Of a DNA stretch of 39,127 nt, positions 8,630 to 15,927 are shown piece after piece (the stretch's first letter is position 1; the number at the start of each line of letters is the position of its first letter). The stretch covers positions 1 to 39,127 of the forward strand of contig NZ_MAPV01000145.1 in NCBI RefSeq assembly GCF_001700505.1. The letters run 5' to 3'. The translations under genes were made by a program, and so were the position numbers. This stretch comes from Streptomyces mutomycini. Its GTDB lineage: Bacteria; Actinomycetota; Actinomycetes; Streptomycetales; Streptomycetaceae. Below the pieces are notes generated by a model that did no database searches, was not told the origin of the DNA, and saw nothing but the letters and a program-made list of their open reading frames with translations.

Positions 8630-9337
8630 TCAGGCGGCCGCGGCACCCGAGGCGTTACGGCGGCGCAGCTTGTACGCGGCGGCACCCAGGCCACCGAGCA
8701 TCAGAACCGAACCTGCGGCCAGACCGCTGCCGGAGAGCGCCATCGCTCCACCGCCGGTGTGGACACCGCCCTCGGGCTTCTCGTGCTTCCAGGTCTTCTC
8801 GCTGTCCATGCCGCTGCCGGAACCGGACTCCTTGTCCTTCTCCCAGTCATCGGCCGACACGCCGGCCAGCGCGCCGCCACCGGCGTGCACACCACCCTCG
8901 GGCTTGTCGTGCTTCCACGAGTCCGGCTTCTCACGGTGGTCGTTCTTGCCGGAACCGGACTCCTCGTCCTTCTCCCAGTCGTCAGCCGACACGCCGGCCA
9001 GCGCGCCGCCACCGGCGTGCACACCACCCTCGGGCTTGTCGTGCTTCCACGAGTCCGGCTTCTCACGGTGGTCGTTCTTGCCGGAACCGGACTCCTCGTC
9101 CTTCTCCCAGTCATCGGCCGACACGCCGGCCAGCGCGCCGCCACCGGCGTGCACACCACCCTCGGGCTTGTCGTACTTCCACGAGTCCGGCTTCTCACGG
9201 TGGTCGTTGCTGCCGGCGGAGGAGCCGCTGTCCTTCTCCCAGTCGTCCGCCGAGGTCATGGCGTATGCGGCGGGGACGGAGACCGCGAGGACCGCCGTGA
9301 CGGCGGCCGATGCGAACAGGGTGCGGGCAGAGCGCAT
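8630..9337 (-). CDS. Secreted repeat protein with sortase-type C-terminal anchor
   Basis: This 235-residue surface protein has a signal peptide (MRSARTLFASAAVTAVLAVS, then PAAYA-M near residue 26), three near-identical 44-residue repeats, and a C-terminal anchor. Each repeat carries SADDWEKD, NDHREKPDSWK and KPEGGVHAGGGALAG, so the mature protein is very hydrophilic and rich in Trp, His and acidic residues. The anchor region is PEGGVHTGGGAMA, then a membrane helix (LAAGSVLMLGGLGAAAYKL) and RRR, the layout of a sortase substrate but without LPxTG or LAxTG. The ATG at 9337 is preceded by GAAAGGA about 10 bases upstream. The sortase gene starts 114 bp downstream. I do not recognise the family; a cell-wall or aerial-hypha surface role is inference. 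Confidence 0.85.
   Translation of the reverse strand: MRSARTLFASAAVTAVLAVSVPAAYAMTSADDWEKDSGSSAGSNDHREKPDSWKYDKPEGGVHAGGGALAGVSADDWEKDEESGSGKNDHREKPDSWKHDKPEGGVHAGGGALAGVSADDWEKDEESGSGKNDHREKPDSWKHDKPEGGVHAGGGALAGVSADDWEKDKESGSGSGMDSEKTWKHEKPEGGVHTGGGAMALSGSGLAAGSVLMLGGLGAAAYKLRRRNASGAAAA
8841..9236 (-). repeat. Three tandem 132-bp repeats within the surface-protein gene
   Basis: The same 6-mer TCCCAG recurs at 8841, 8973, 9105 and 9237, exactly 132 bp apart. The three intervening units differ at only a few bases. Each encodes 44 residues and keeps the reading frame, so copy number can change without breaking the protein. Confidence 0.95.
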
Positions 9338-9949
9338 TGGATACACAGTCCTTTCGCCACCCCCGCGCTGGCCGGCTGGTTGTCGGCTCATGGGATCACG
9401 GGTGCGACGTGATCCACCGTCAGCCGAAATCCGGAGGCGCACCACTCGGGAGGGCCGCAATCGAGCGACACGGTGGGCTCATCGTGTGACAGGGGGCCGG
9501 ATGTCACCCGTTGGACGGCACGCCACGCCGGGATGAGGTTTGGGCAGAGATGATCATCGGTGTATGGGGGCTTCCGAGGTGCTCGCAGGATCGCCGCATG
9601 AACGACACCGCATCCGGAGGCTCCTGCTCCCCCGGCCGCGGGGGGACTGACAGCCCGTCCGGAACCGCCGCGCCCGCCCCTGCGGCGGAGGCGGACCGGC
9701 AGGCCGGGTGGCACGGGCGGATCCACCGGAGGGGCTCGCCCCCTCTCCGTCCCCCAGGAGCCGGGCGGGGGACGACGGGACAACGTGGGTGCGGCCACCC
9801 CGTACCGGCCGGTGACGAAGCGGGTGGCCGTCGCTGCGCCGGATCGCCTGCTGCGGGGTCACAGCGACGAGTTCTACACCGACGCGGTCCCGGGTACAGA
9901 TGCCGGTTCCCTGGCAGTGGCTACGCGGGCCGGCCGCGAGGGTCACCAT
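9338..9949. other. Mostly non-coding stretch upstream of surface-protein gene
   Basis: I see no convincing gene here. The left part must hold the promoter of the surface-protein/sortase pair. An inverted repeat, GTGACA (9486-9491) with TGTCAC (9502-9507), lies about 150 bp upstream of that start. Open frames on both strands between 9511 and 9950 are Pro/Arg/Gly-rich, have no recognisable domain and look like GC-driven noise. They may be further decay of the beta-helix gene that follows. Confidence 0.5.
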
Positions 9950-10223
9950 GACCGGCGGTGCACTCTCCTGACGGCTTCCACTGGTCTCGGCCTCGCCACG
10001 ATCATCCCGGACAACGGCGTGACCGCGATCAAGGTCGGCGACGTCGACGGCGTCAAGCTCGCCGGACTCCTCGTCGACGCCGGTGAAACCCGGAGTGAAG
10101 TTCCACGACCTGCTCGTCGTCTCCCTCGGCGGCCAGGGACAGTACGACCACGTCATCAACAACACCGGCTCCCCCACATCCGGTACGTCGACGATCCCGT
10201 CCCAGGTGGTGTCCTTTCCCTGA
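9950..10223 (+). pseudogene. Decayed remnant of a secreted beta-helix protein
   Basis: Two pieces in different frames resemble large streptomycete secreted proteins with a right-handed beta-helix, often annotated as coagulation factor 5/8 or pectate-lyase-like. The first piece (about 9975-10085) reads LGLATIIPDNGVTAIKVGDV and DGVKLAGLLVDAG. The second (about 10083-10223, another frame) reads VKFHDLLVVSLGGQGQYDHV and ends TIPSQVVSFP then TGA, which is how I recall the C-terminus of that family. The several hundred residues that should lie between them are missing, and no start is visible, so this is an internal deletion plus frame loss. Family assignment is from memory of the motifs. Confidence 0.6.
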
Positions 10224-10260
10224 GGCGGGGTGAGGTGGGCGGAGCCTCACCCACCGTACG

Positions 10261-10299
10261 AAGCGGGGCCCGGCAGTGCGTCAATGCCGGGCCCCGCTT
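10261..10299. terminator. Strong hairpin terminator after FAD monooxygenase
   Basis: AAGCGGGGCCCGGCA (10261-10275) and TGCCGGGCCCCGCTT (10285-10299) form a perfect 15-bp stem with a 9-base loop. The stem touches the last base of the monooxygenase stop codon. It could also end any transcript from the pseudogene on the other side. Confidence 0.8.
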
Positions 10300-12014
10300 C
10301 ACGTTTCGAGGAGCATCGCCAGATGGGCGGGCAGTTCCGGTCCGTCCGCCGGGACGCCGCACAGTCCGAGATAGCCGTCGGGCCGTACGAGGAACGCCTC
10401 ACCGCCCCGCGCGCCGTACGCACGGCGGAACTCGCCGAGGGAATCGTGCACGGCGGGTGTGCGCAGCGAGGGGGCGCGTACGCCGGAGCCGAGCACCGCG
10501 CAGGTGTCGAGCATGCCGTGCCCGGCGTCCCGGGCCGCCGTCGCGACCTCGTCGAACGCCACGGTCCCGTCCTCATGGTCCGCGTAGAGCAGCAGCGTGT
10601 GCTCCCGTTCCCTCAGCAGGGTGAACAGCCGTACAGGGAAGGCGCCCAGGGCGTACCGGAGACCACCGCAGTCCGGTGCGCGGTCGCCGGGGGCCGGGCC
10701 GTCGTGGGCCGGGCCGTCGTGGACCGGGCCGTCGTGGACCGGGCCGTCGTGGACCGGGCCGTCGTGGGCCGGGCCGTCGTGGGCCGGGCCACCCGGTCCC
10801 ACGATCGGGCTGCCCCGGTAGCCGAGGAGCAGTTGCGCCTCGCGGAGCAGCATCGTCGCGGGGTCTTCCGCTTCCGCCCCCAGGCCGGCCCGTGCGTGGC
10901 GGAGTGTCCGCGCCACCACCTCCTCGCCGACCGGCCGGCGTTCGGCGTCGTAGCTCGCCAGCAGTCCAGGACCCGCGTGGCCCCGGACGGCCGCGGCGAG
11001 CTTCCACGCCAGGTTGAACGCGTCCTGGACCCCGGTGTTCATGCCCTGGGCGCCCGTGGGCGGATGGATGTGGGCGGCGTCCCCGGCCACGAAGACCCGC
11101 CCCGCGCCGTAGCGGTCGACGATCCGGTGGCTGATGCGGAAGACCGAGGACCAGCGCAGCGAGGTCGCGGTCGTGGGCCGGGGTGACAGCCGGTCGAGCA
11201 CCGCCTGGATGTGTTCGATCCCGGGCAGTGGCGCCACTCCACCGCTCAGGCCGTGTACCACCCCGCCGGCATCTGCCCCTGCCGCCCGGGAGAGTTCGGG
11301 TGGTGTGTGCATCGACATCCGGTAGCGGCGGTCGCCGGGCAGCGGGATGCACACGAGGAGGTCGTCGGTCCGGCCGTCGACCACGTGGGTGGCGCGGATG
11401 CCGTACCCGTCCGGCAGGTCCCAGTCGACCTCGACGTCACCAAGCATGTACTCCTCCGGGAGCGCGCCGCCTTCGAAGGACAGACCGAGGCCCTTGCGTA
11501 CGACGCTGTGGGCACCGTCGCAGCCCAGGAGGTAGCGGGCGGTCACTTCCTCCCTGCTCCCTTCCTCCCTGCTCCCGCCGGGGGAAGTGGAAAGGACCGC
11601 CCTGACCTCGCCCAGGTCCTGTTCGAACGAGATGAGTTCGGTGCTTCGTTCGACGTGCCCTCCCCGGCGCCGCAGGAGCTCCTCGAGGAGGCGCTCGGTC
11701 TCGTACTGCGGGAGGGCGGCGAAGCCGTAAGGAACCTCCGGGGGCACTTCCAGGTCGATCCGCGCCCGTTCCTCCCCGTTGATGTAGAGCAGTTGTCCCC
11801 GCATCGGGACAGCCGCCTCCAGGGCCTCGCGGATCATGCCCATCCGGTCCCAGATCTCCAGTGTCCGGGGCTGGACCCCCACGGCCCTGGCGTACGGCAG
11901 CCGTCCGGGGAGCCGGTCGACGACCCGGCACGAGACCCCGCGCCGGCACAGTTCGGCCGCTGCCGTGAGACCGACCGGACCCGCACCTGCGATCAGCACG
12001 TCGACGTCCACCAC
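10299..12014 (-). CDS. FAD-dependent aromatic hydroxylase (PheA/TfdB, UbiH-like)
   Basis: This 571-residue class A flavoprotein monooxygenase would hydroxylate an aromatic ring using NAD(P)H and oxygen. The motifs are in order: VDVLIAGAGPVGLTAAAELC (FAD GxGxxG, residues 3-22), LLGCDGAHSVVRK (DG motif, about 165) and RVFVAGDAAHIHPPTGAQGM (GD motif with FAD contact, about 310). The C-terminal 110 residues look like the thioredoxin-fold domain of phenol hydroxylase-type enzymes (FPVRLFTLLREREHTLLLYA, then FLVRPDGYLGLCG). Odd features are six copies of a His-Asp-Gly-Pro-Ala/Val pentapeptide around residue 420, between the two domains, and a doubled GSREE near residue 150. The GTG at 12014 follows GGAGG by 5 bases. 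Antibiotic inactivation, tailoring or catabolism are all possible; nothing next to it decides. Confidence 0.9.
   Translation of the reverse strand: MVDVDVLIAGAGPVGLTAAAELCRRGVSCRVVDRLPGRLPYARAVGVQPRTLEIWDRMGMIREALEAAVPMRGQLLYINGEERARIDLEVPPEVPYGFAALPQYETERLLEELLRRRGGHVERSTELISFEQDLGEVRAVLSTSPGGSREEGSREEVTARYLLGCDGAHSVVRKGLGLSFEGGALPEEYMLGDVEVDWDLPDGYGIRATHVVDGRTDDLLVCIPLPGDRRYRMSMHTPPELSRAAGADAGGVVHGLSGGVAPLPGIEHIQAVLDRLSPRPTTATSLRWSSVFRISHRIVDRYGAGRVFVAGDAAHIHPPTGAQGMNTGVQDAFNLAWKLAAAVRGHAGPGLLASYDAERRPVGEEVVARTLRHARAGLGAEAEDPATMLLREAQLLLGYRGSPIVGPGGPAHDGPAHDGPVHDGPVHDGPVHDGPAHDGPAPGDRAPDCGGLRYALGAFPVRLFTLLREREHTLLLYADHEDGTVAFDEVATAARDAGHGMLDTCAVLGSGVRAPSLRTPAVHDSLGEFRRAYGARGGEAFLVRPDGYLGLCGVPADGPELPAHLAMLLET
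10696..10785 (-). repeat. Six tandem 15-bp repeats in the monooxygenase gene
   Basis: GGGCCGTCGTGGRCC occurs six times end to end (10696, 10711, 10726, 10741, 10756, 10771). Copies 1, 5 and 6 have G and copies 2-4 have A at the variable base, giving Ala or Val in the encoded HDGP repeat. Confidence 0.95.
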
Positions 12015-12094
12015 GGGTACCTCCGAGGGCGAGAGCGGTCACTCCAATGCAGCACACCGTGGGCGGTATGTCCATTTCACGCTCCCGCCCCTTA

Positions 12095-12133
12095 CTGCGG
12101 GCCGGCGCGACCCCTCCCCGCGCCGGCCCGCAG
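12095..12133 (-). terminator. Hairpin terminator after the GH74 gene
   Basis: CTGCGGGCCGGCGCG (12095-12109) and CGCGCCGGCCCGCAG (12119-12133) form a perfect 15-bp stem with a 9-base loop, starting 3 bp past the xyloglucanase stop. Confidence 0.85.
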
Positions 12134-12136
12134 GCG

Positions 12137-14839
12137 TCAGCCGACGGAGCAGGCCTCACCGCCCAGCGTGAACCCGTCCGGCTCGGTGCCGGCACCGGTC
12201 GACGTACCGGTGAAGCCGAAGCCCGCCGAGGAGCCCGGGGCCACCTTGCCGTTCCAGCCGACGTTCGTCGCGGTCACCTTCGCCCCTGCCTGCTGATGGG
12301 AGGCGTTCCACATCTGCGTGACCTTCTGGTCCCCGGGGAACGACCAGCCGAGCTGCCAGCCGTCGTAGGCCGCGGCGCCGGTGTTGGTGACCGTCACCTC
12401 GGCCTGGAAGCCGCCGGACCACTGGTTGGTGACCGTGTACGTCACCTTGCAGGCGGCCTCCTCCGGACCGGGGCCGGGATCCGGATCGGGGCCGGGGTCC
12501 GTGCCTCCGCCGTCGCTGTCCGGGGATTCGCCGACCTGGATGCCCCGGCCGTTCGTCGAGACGTACACCCGGCCGGAGACCCGTGGGTCCCCGGTGATCG
12601 CCGCGCCGGTCCAGGCCCACTGGTGCGCGTCGTCGTTGATCCGTGTCCAGTTGGCGCCCGCGTCCGTCGACCGGAAGATGCCGCGCACCCCGCCGATCTT
12701 CGCGCTGACGAAGACGGTCTGGTACGAGGCCCCGGTGGCAGCCTTGCCGAAGCCGACGCTGTCGGCCTGTTCCACACCGGAGAACTTGGTGAAGGTCGCG
12801 CCGGAGTCGGTGGAGCGCCAGAGCCCGTACGCACCGGTCGAGGCGCCGCCCGCGAGCCAGATGTCACCCTCCGCGCCGGGGAGCACCTTGAAACGGACGT
12901 TGCCTTCGGCGGGGAGACCGGTCGCCTTCGCGGTGAACGTGGCTCCGCCGTCGGTGGACACGTAGAAGGTGCCGGCCTTGAACCCGTAGAACTTCTTCGG
13001 GTTCTTCCGGTCCGACTCGACCGTGGCACCCGCGGGGATTCCGGTGGAGGCGGTCCAGGAGTTGCCGTAACCGGTGGTCCGGTGGACGGCCGCGCCGTCG
13101 GGGCTCCAGACGAATCCGCTGCCGTCCGCCGCTGCGGCGACCGTGCCGCCGCCGGTGACGCCGGAGGGTTCGGAACCCTGGAACCAGTTGGCGCCGTTGT
13201 CGGTGGAGAAGCCGATGTGCGGGGCGGCGTCGGCGTTGCCGACGCGTACGACCGTACCGGGAGCCGTCTCCGCGAAGTCCAGGCTGGTGGTCGAGTCAAG
13301 GTTCGGCGAGGTGAACATCATGGCGGGCACCGCGTCGAGGTCCGTGTGCCGGAAGCCTCCGATGTCACCGAGGGCGCTCAGCAGCGGCGCGCCCGAGGGC
13401 GGGCTCGCCAGGTCGTTGACGGCCGTCTCCTCCAGGCCCTTGACCATGGGTGTGATCCTGAACTGCCCGCCGGAGTCCCAGGACGTGAGGTTCTCGGTGC
13501 CGTAGACCGTCGCGCCCGTGCCGTACATCATGCGGTCGGAGTCGAACGGGTCGATCTCCAGGGACTCCGTCATCCAGCCCAGCTTGGGCGCGGTCTCCGG
13601 CGGGGACGGGTTGGCACCCCAGCTGAGCCAGGGCACCGAGGAGACGTCCAGTGTGTAGCGGTCCGAACGGTTCGGATAGCTGGTGTAGTCCCAGGCCTTC
13701 GTCCAGGTGGCACCGCTGTCCGTCGAGCGGAAGATCTGGGTGTCGGGCCACCAGGAGCTGTAGGCGGTCGCCATCAGGGTGCCGGGCTTCTGCCGGTCGA
13801 CGGAGAGGCCGCTGAAGCCGTAGTAGGTGTCGGCCTCCGCGACGGGGCTGACGTCCTTCCATGCGCCCGACTCCGTGTCGTACCGCCAGATCCGCCCCTT
13901 GGCGCCGTCGTACGGGCCGCCCGTGTCACTCAGCGTCAGATAGAGGTGGCCCGTCTCCGAATCGAGTACGCCCTTGTGCGCGAGGTAGCCCGTCGGCTGA
14001 CCGGCGATCCGGGACCAGGTGCCGCCGCCGTCCGTGGAGCGGTAGACGGTGTTCTCCTTGTCGGCGACCCCGACGTAGATGTCCTGGGTGGCGCTGCCGG
14101 CGCTGCCGGAGCGTTCGTCGAAGGTCACCCACACGATGCCCTGGTTGTCGTTGCCGTATCCGCTGGTGTCGGACGGGTCCTGCGCGTAGTTGCCGGGGTT
14201 CGGGAAGGCGGTCACCTCCGACCAGGTGACCCCCGAGTCGGCGGACCGCCACAGGCCGTTGCCACTGGGTGCGCCCAGGTACAGCACGGAGTTCTTGTTC
14301 GGGTCGACCGCGAGCCGCTCCCCCATGCCGCGCCCCGGCATGTTGCCGCCGATCTTGAAGGGAAGCGTGGCCGCCTTCCAGGAGGCGCCGCGGTCCGAGG
14401 AACGCAGGACCGCTCCGTTCGTCGGGTCCCAGCTGTTGGTGTACGTGCCGACAGCGGCGTACACCTTGTCGGGGTCGGCCGCGTCGGAGGCGAGGCTCGC
14501 CACCCCGGACCAGCCCCACCGGTCCCAGTCCACCCAGTCCAGCAACGGTGTCCACCGCTTGCCCGCCTGGTCCCAGCGGTAGGCGCCACCGATGTCGGTG
14601 CGCGCGTAGGCGAGGTTCTTCTCGGAACGGTTGAAGACGATGCCCGGCACGAAGCCACCGCCGTCGATTCGTGCGTTCTTCCAGGTGTAGGTGTCCGCCG
14701 CGACGGACACCTCCGATGCTTCGGCCGCGGCGGGCCCGTCGGCCGGGCGAGCCGCGGCCGGGGTGCCGGTGACCGACAACCCGGCGGTGAGGGCAAGTGC
14801 CGCCAGTAGGGCGGCGATTGGTCTGGTGCTCAAGCGCAC
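12137..14839 (-). CDS. Secreted xyloglucanase, GH74 with C-terminal CBM2
   Basis: This 900-residue secreted enzyme cleaves xyloglucan or related beta-1,4-glucans. It has a signal peptide (RPIAALLAALALTAGLSVTG, ending near GTPAAA), a long two-propeller GH74 module with many STDSGATW/STDGGATF sialidase-like repeats, a DPGPDPDPGPGP linker near 780, and a CBM2 cellulose-binding module (about 790-900; CKVTYTVTNQWSGGFQAEV, WNGKVAPGSSAGFGF). The two catalytic Asp motifs of GH74 are present: TDIGGAYRWD near residue 80 and LGDIGGFRH near 490. This spacing of about 410 matches the known pair in Clostridium thermocellum Xgh74A. The frame opens at 15193, but the GTG at 14839 has GGAGAGGA 7 bases upstream and begins directly at the signal peptide. 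A CebR-type operator 60 bp upstream suggests induction by cello-oligosaccharides. Confidence 0.95.
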   Translation of the reverse strand: MRLSTRPIAALLAALALTAGLSVTGTPAAARPADGPAAAEASEVSVAADTYTWKNARIDGGGFVPGIVFNRSEKNLAYARTDIGGAYRWDQAGKRWTPLLDWVDWDRWGWSGVASLASDAADPDKVYAAVGTYTNSWDPTNGAVLRSSDRGASWKAATLPFKIGGNMPGRGMGERLAVDPNKNSVLYLGAPSGNGLWRSADSGVTWSEVTAFPNPGNYAQDPSDTSGYGNDNQGIVWVTFDERSGSAGSATQDIYVGVADKENTVYRSTDGGGTWSRIAGQPTGYLAHKGVLDSETGHLYLTLSDTGGPYDGAKGRIWRYDTESGAWKDVSPVAEADTYYGFSGLSVDRQKPGTLMATAYSSWWPDTQIFRSTDSGATWTKAWDYTSYPNRSDRYTLDVSSVPWLSWGANPSPPETAPKLGWMTESLEIDPFDSDRMMYGTGATVYGTENLTSWDSGGQFRITPMVKGLEETAVNDLASPPSGAPLLSALGDIGGFRHTDLDAVPAMMFTSPNLDSTTSLDFAETAPGTVVRVGNADAAPHIGFSTDNGANWFQGSEPSGVTGGGTVAAAADGSGFVWSPDGAAVHRTTGYGNSWTASTGIPAGATVESDRKNPKKFYGFKAGTFYVSTDGGATFTAKATGLPAEGNVRFKVLPGAEGDIWLAGGASTGAYGLWRSTDSGATFTKFSGVEQADSVGFGKAATGASYQTVFVSAKIGGVRGIFRSTDAGANWTRINDDAHQWAWTGAAITGDPRVSGRVYVSTNGRGIQVGESPDSDGGGTDPGPDPDPGPGPEEAACKVTYTVTNQWSGGFQAEVTVTNTGAAAYDGWQLGWSFPGDQKVTQMWNASHQQAGAKVTATNVGWNGKVAPGSSAGFGFTGTSTGAGTEPDGFTLGGEACSVG

Positions 14840-14898
14840 GAAAACGTCCTCTCCGAGCTGGTCCGCCGCACAGCGGCGGTACGGGGCTGACACAGAGA

Positions 14899-14912
14899 TG
14901 GGAGCGCTCCCA
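14899..14912. promoter_or_regulatory. CebR-type operator upstream of GH74
   Basis: TGGGAGCGCTCCCA is a perfect 14-bp palindrome and matches the consensus bound by CebR, the LacI-family repressor that releases cellulose-utilisation genes when cellobiose or cellotriose is present. It lies 60 bp before the xyloglucanase start. No other copy was noticed in the window. Confidence 0.88.
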
Positions 14913-14966
14913 TAGCATCCCGATGGTAGCGCCGGGTGTCGCCCGCGAGAAGGGTGATGCAGCCGT

Positions 14967-14979
14967 TTCATCGGATGAA
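14967..14979. promoter_or_regulatory. Short palindrome upstream of GH74
   Basis: TTCATC-G-GATGAA is a 13-bp palindrome about 130 bp upstream of the GH74 start, beyond the CebR box. It could be a second operator. No regulator is recognised. Confidence 0.3.
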
Positions 14980-15616
14980 TCGCGCCGCTCCCTGCACACC
15001 ACCGCCCGTCCGGCCCACACGAGCGCCCGCGTGAACCGCCCGCACCACGCTGCGCGGCCGGGACGGACGGCACACCTTCTCCACAGAGCCGGAGTTCGGG
15101 TGACCGGATGGACACGCGAACTCGTGAAGTGCTCCATAAACACGCCGCCCATTCACCGGAAACCCACTCGCACCAAATGCGAGTCGTGCTCATCTTTTAC
15201 AAGCACATGAATATCGACCTTCCGAGACCCTCCGTCGGCCCGCACTCCCGCGGCATGTAATTACGAGGGGCCGCCGAATCAGGGAAACCTGCACACGGCA
15301 TGCGCACACCGATCACGCGACCTGGAACGGAACCGCAGGTCCGGGCGGGTCAACGGGTGGATTCGGGCGAGAGTGCCCTACTTGGGAGACGTTAAGTTGC
15401 GACGACTCGGAATTCGTCCGGTGAAGCTCGTGAAGGATCTGCCGCCACGGAATGACCACTTCTCCACGTAAGCGGGAGTCAGCGGCGGCACAACGACAGA
15501 TCCACCGCAGTTCGATTGGCTGTACGAGGCGCAGGCGTGCTTTGATCCTGGGCCATACGGAGGCTGCACCACGGGTTTCCGTATATAAGCAATTTCCACA
15601 CGAAGGGCTCCTCATC

Positions 15617-15844
15617 ATGAACTACACCCCCCAGGTCGAGACCGCCGAGATCTCCGACAGCGACCTCGACAACGTCTCGGGCGGCCTCGTCGGCGGCCTC
15701 GTCGGCAACGTCACGGGCACCGTTGAGGGCATCGTCCCGGTCGCCGGCGCCGTCGGCTCGGTCACCGGTCTCGTCGAGGGCGCCACCGGCGTGAACACGG
15801 GCGCGGTCACCGGCCTGGCCACCGGCCTCACCGCCGGTCTCTGA
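15617..15844 (+). CDS. Double-glycine leader peptide: bacteriocin-like, glycine-zipper precursor
   Basis: This 75-residue precursor begins the export locus. Residues 1-23 form an acidic leader that ends in ISDSDLDNVSGG, the Gly-Gly signal recognised by C39 peptidases such as the one encoded 0.9 kb downstream. The remaining 52 residues have 14 Gly, 8 Thr and 1 Ser, two Glu, and no Cys, Lys, Arg, His, Phe, Tyr, Trp or Met. Gly occupies core positions 3, 7, 11, 15, then 24, 28, 32, then 35, 39, 43, 47, 51, a GxxxG zipper with a Pro-containing break at 16-23. The motif G-x-V-T-G-x-x-x-G occurs three times. A second GG four residues on (LVGG) is an alternative cut site. The ATG follows GAAGGG by about 10 bases. 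The activity, antimicrobial or otherwise, is unknown. Confidence 0.87.
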   Translation: MNYTPQVETAEISDSDLDNVSGGLVGGLVGNVTGTVEGIVPVAGAVGSVTGLVEGATGVNTGAVTGLATGLTAGL

Positions 15845-15861
15845 GACACGGCAGGACCCCG

Positions 15862-15895
15862 CCGAGCCCCGGAACCCGACGGTTCCGGGGCTCGG
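15862..15895 (+). terminator. Hairpin between precursor and export genes
   Basis: CCGAGCCCCGGAACC (15862-15876) and GGTTCCGGGGCTCGG (15881-15895) form a perfect 15-bp stem with a CGAC loop, 17 bp after the precursor stop and 32 bp before the next start. It is probably a partial terminator or an mRNA-stabilising stem that favours precursor over transporter transcript. Confidence 0.8.
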
Positions 15896-15927
15896 TGCCG
15901 ACCGCTGACAGTTGAGGGAAGAGTTCC

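Larger units (their letters stand above)
14840..15616. other. Long intergenic region with divergent promoters
   Basis: No gene is supported in these 777 bp. The left part holds the GH74 control region: the CebR box at 14899-14912 and the palindrome at 14967-14979. A small inverted repeat, ACTCGCA (15166-15172) with TGCGAGT (15178-15184), lies mid-way. The right part must drive the bacteriocin-like locus. A TATAAG at 15584-15589, 28 bp before the precursor ATG, could be a -10 element, but no convincing -35 lies at the right distance. The right half is less GC-rich than the genes, as expected of promoter DNA. Confidence 0.5.

Noticed and set aside
8841..9236. Tandem repeats considered as a CRISPR-like or regulatory array
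   Set aside because: The units are 132 bp, directly abutting and in frame, and they encode a clear peptide repeat with no spacers.
12047..14809. 920-codon plus-strand open frame antisense to the GH74 gene
   Set aside because: It mirrors the codon pattern of the real gene, is full of Val/Gly/Arg-rich sequence with no domain, and the opposite strand encodes a complete enzyme with signal peptide and motifs.
15313..15618. Minus-strand 101-codon frame upstream of the peptide precursor
   Set aside because: It has no ribosome site and no domain, and overlaps the expected promoter of the precursor gene.
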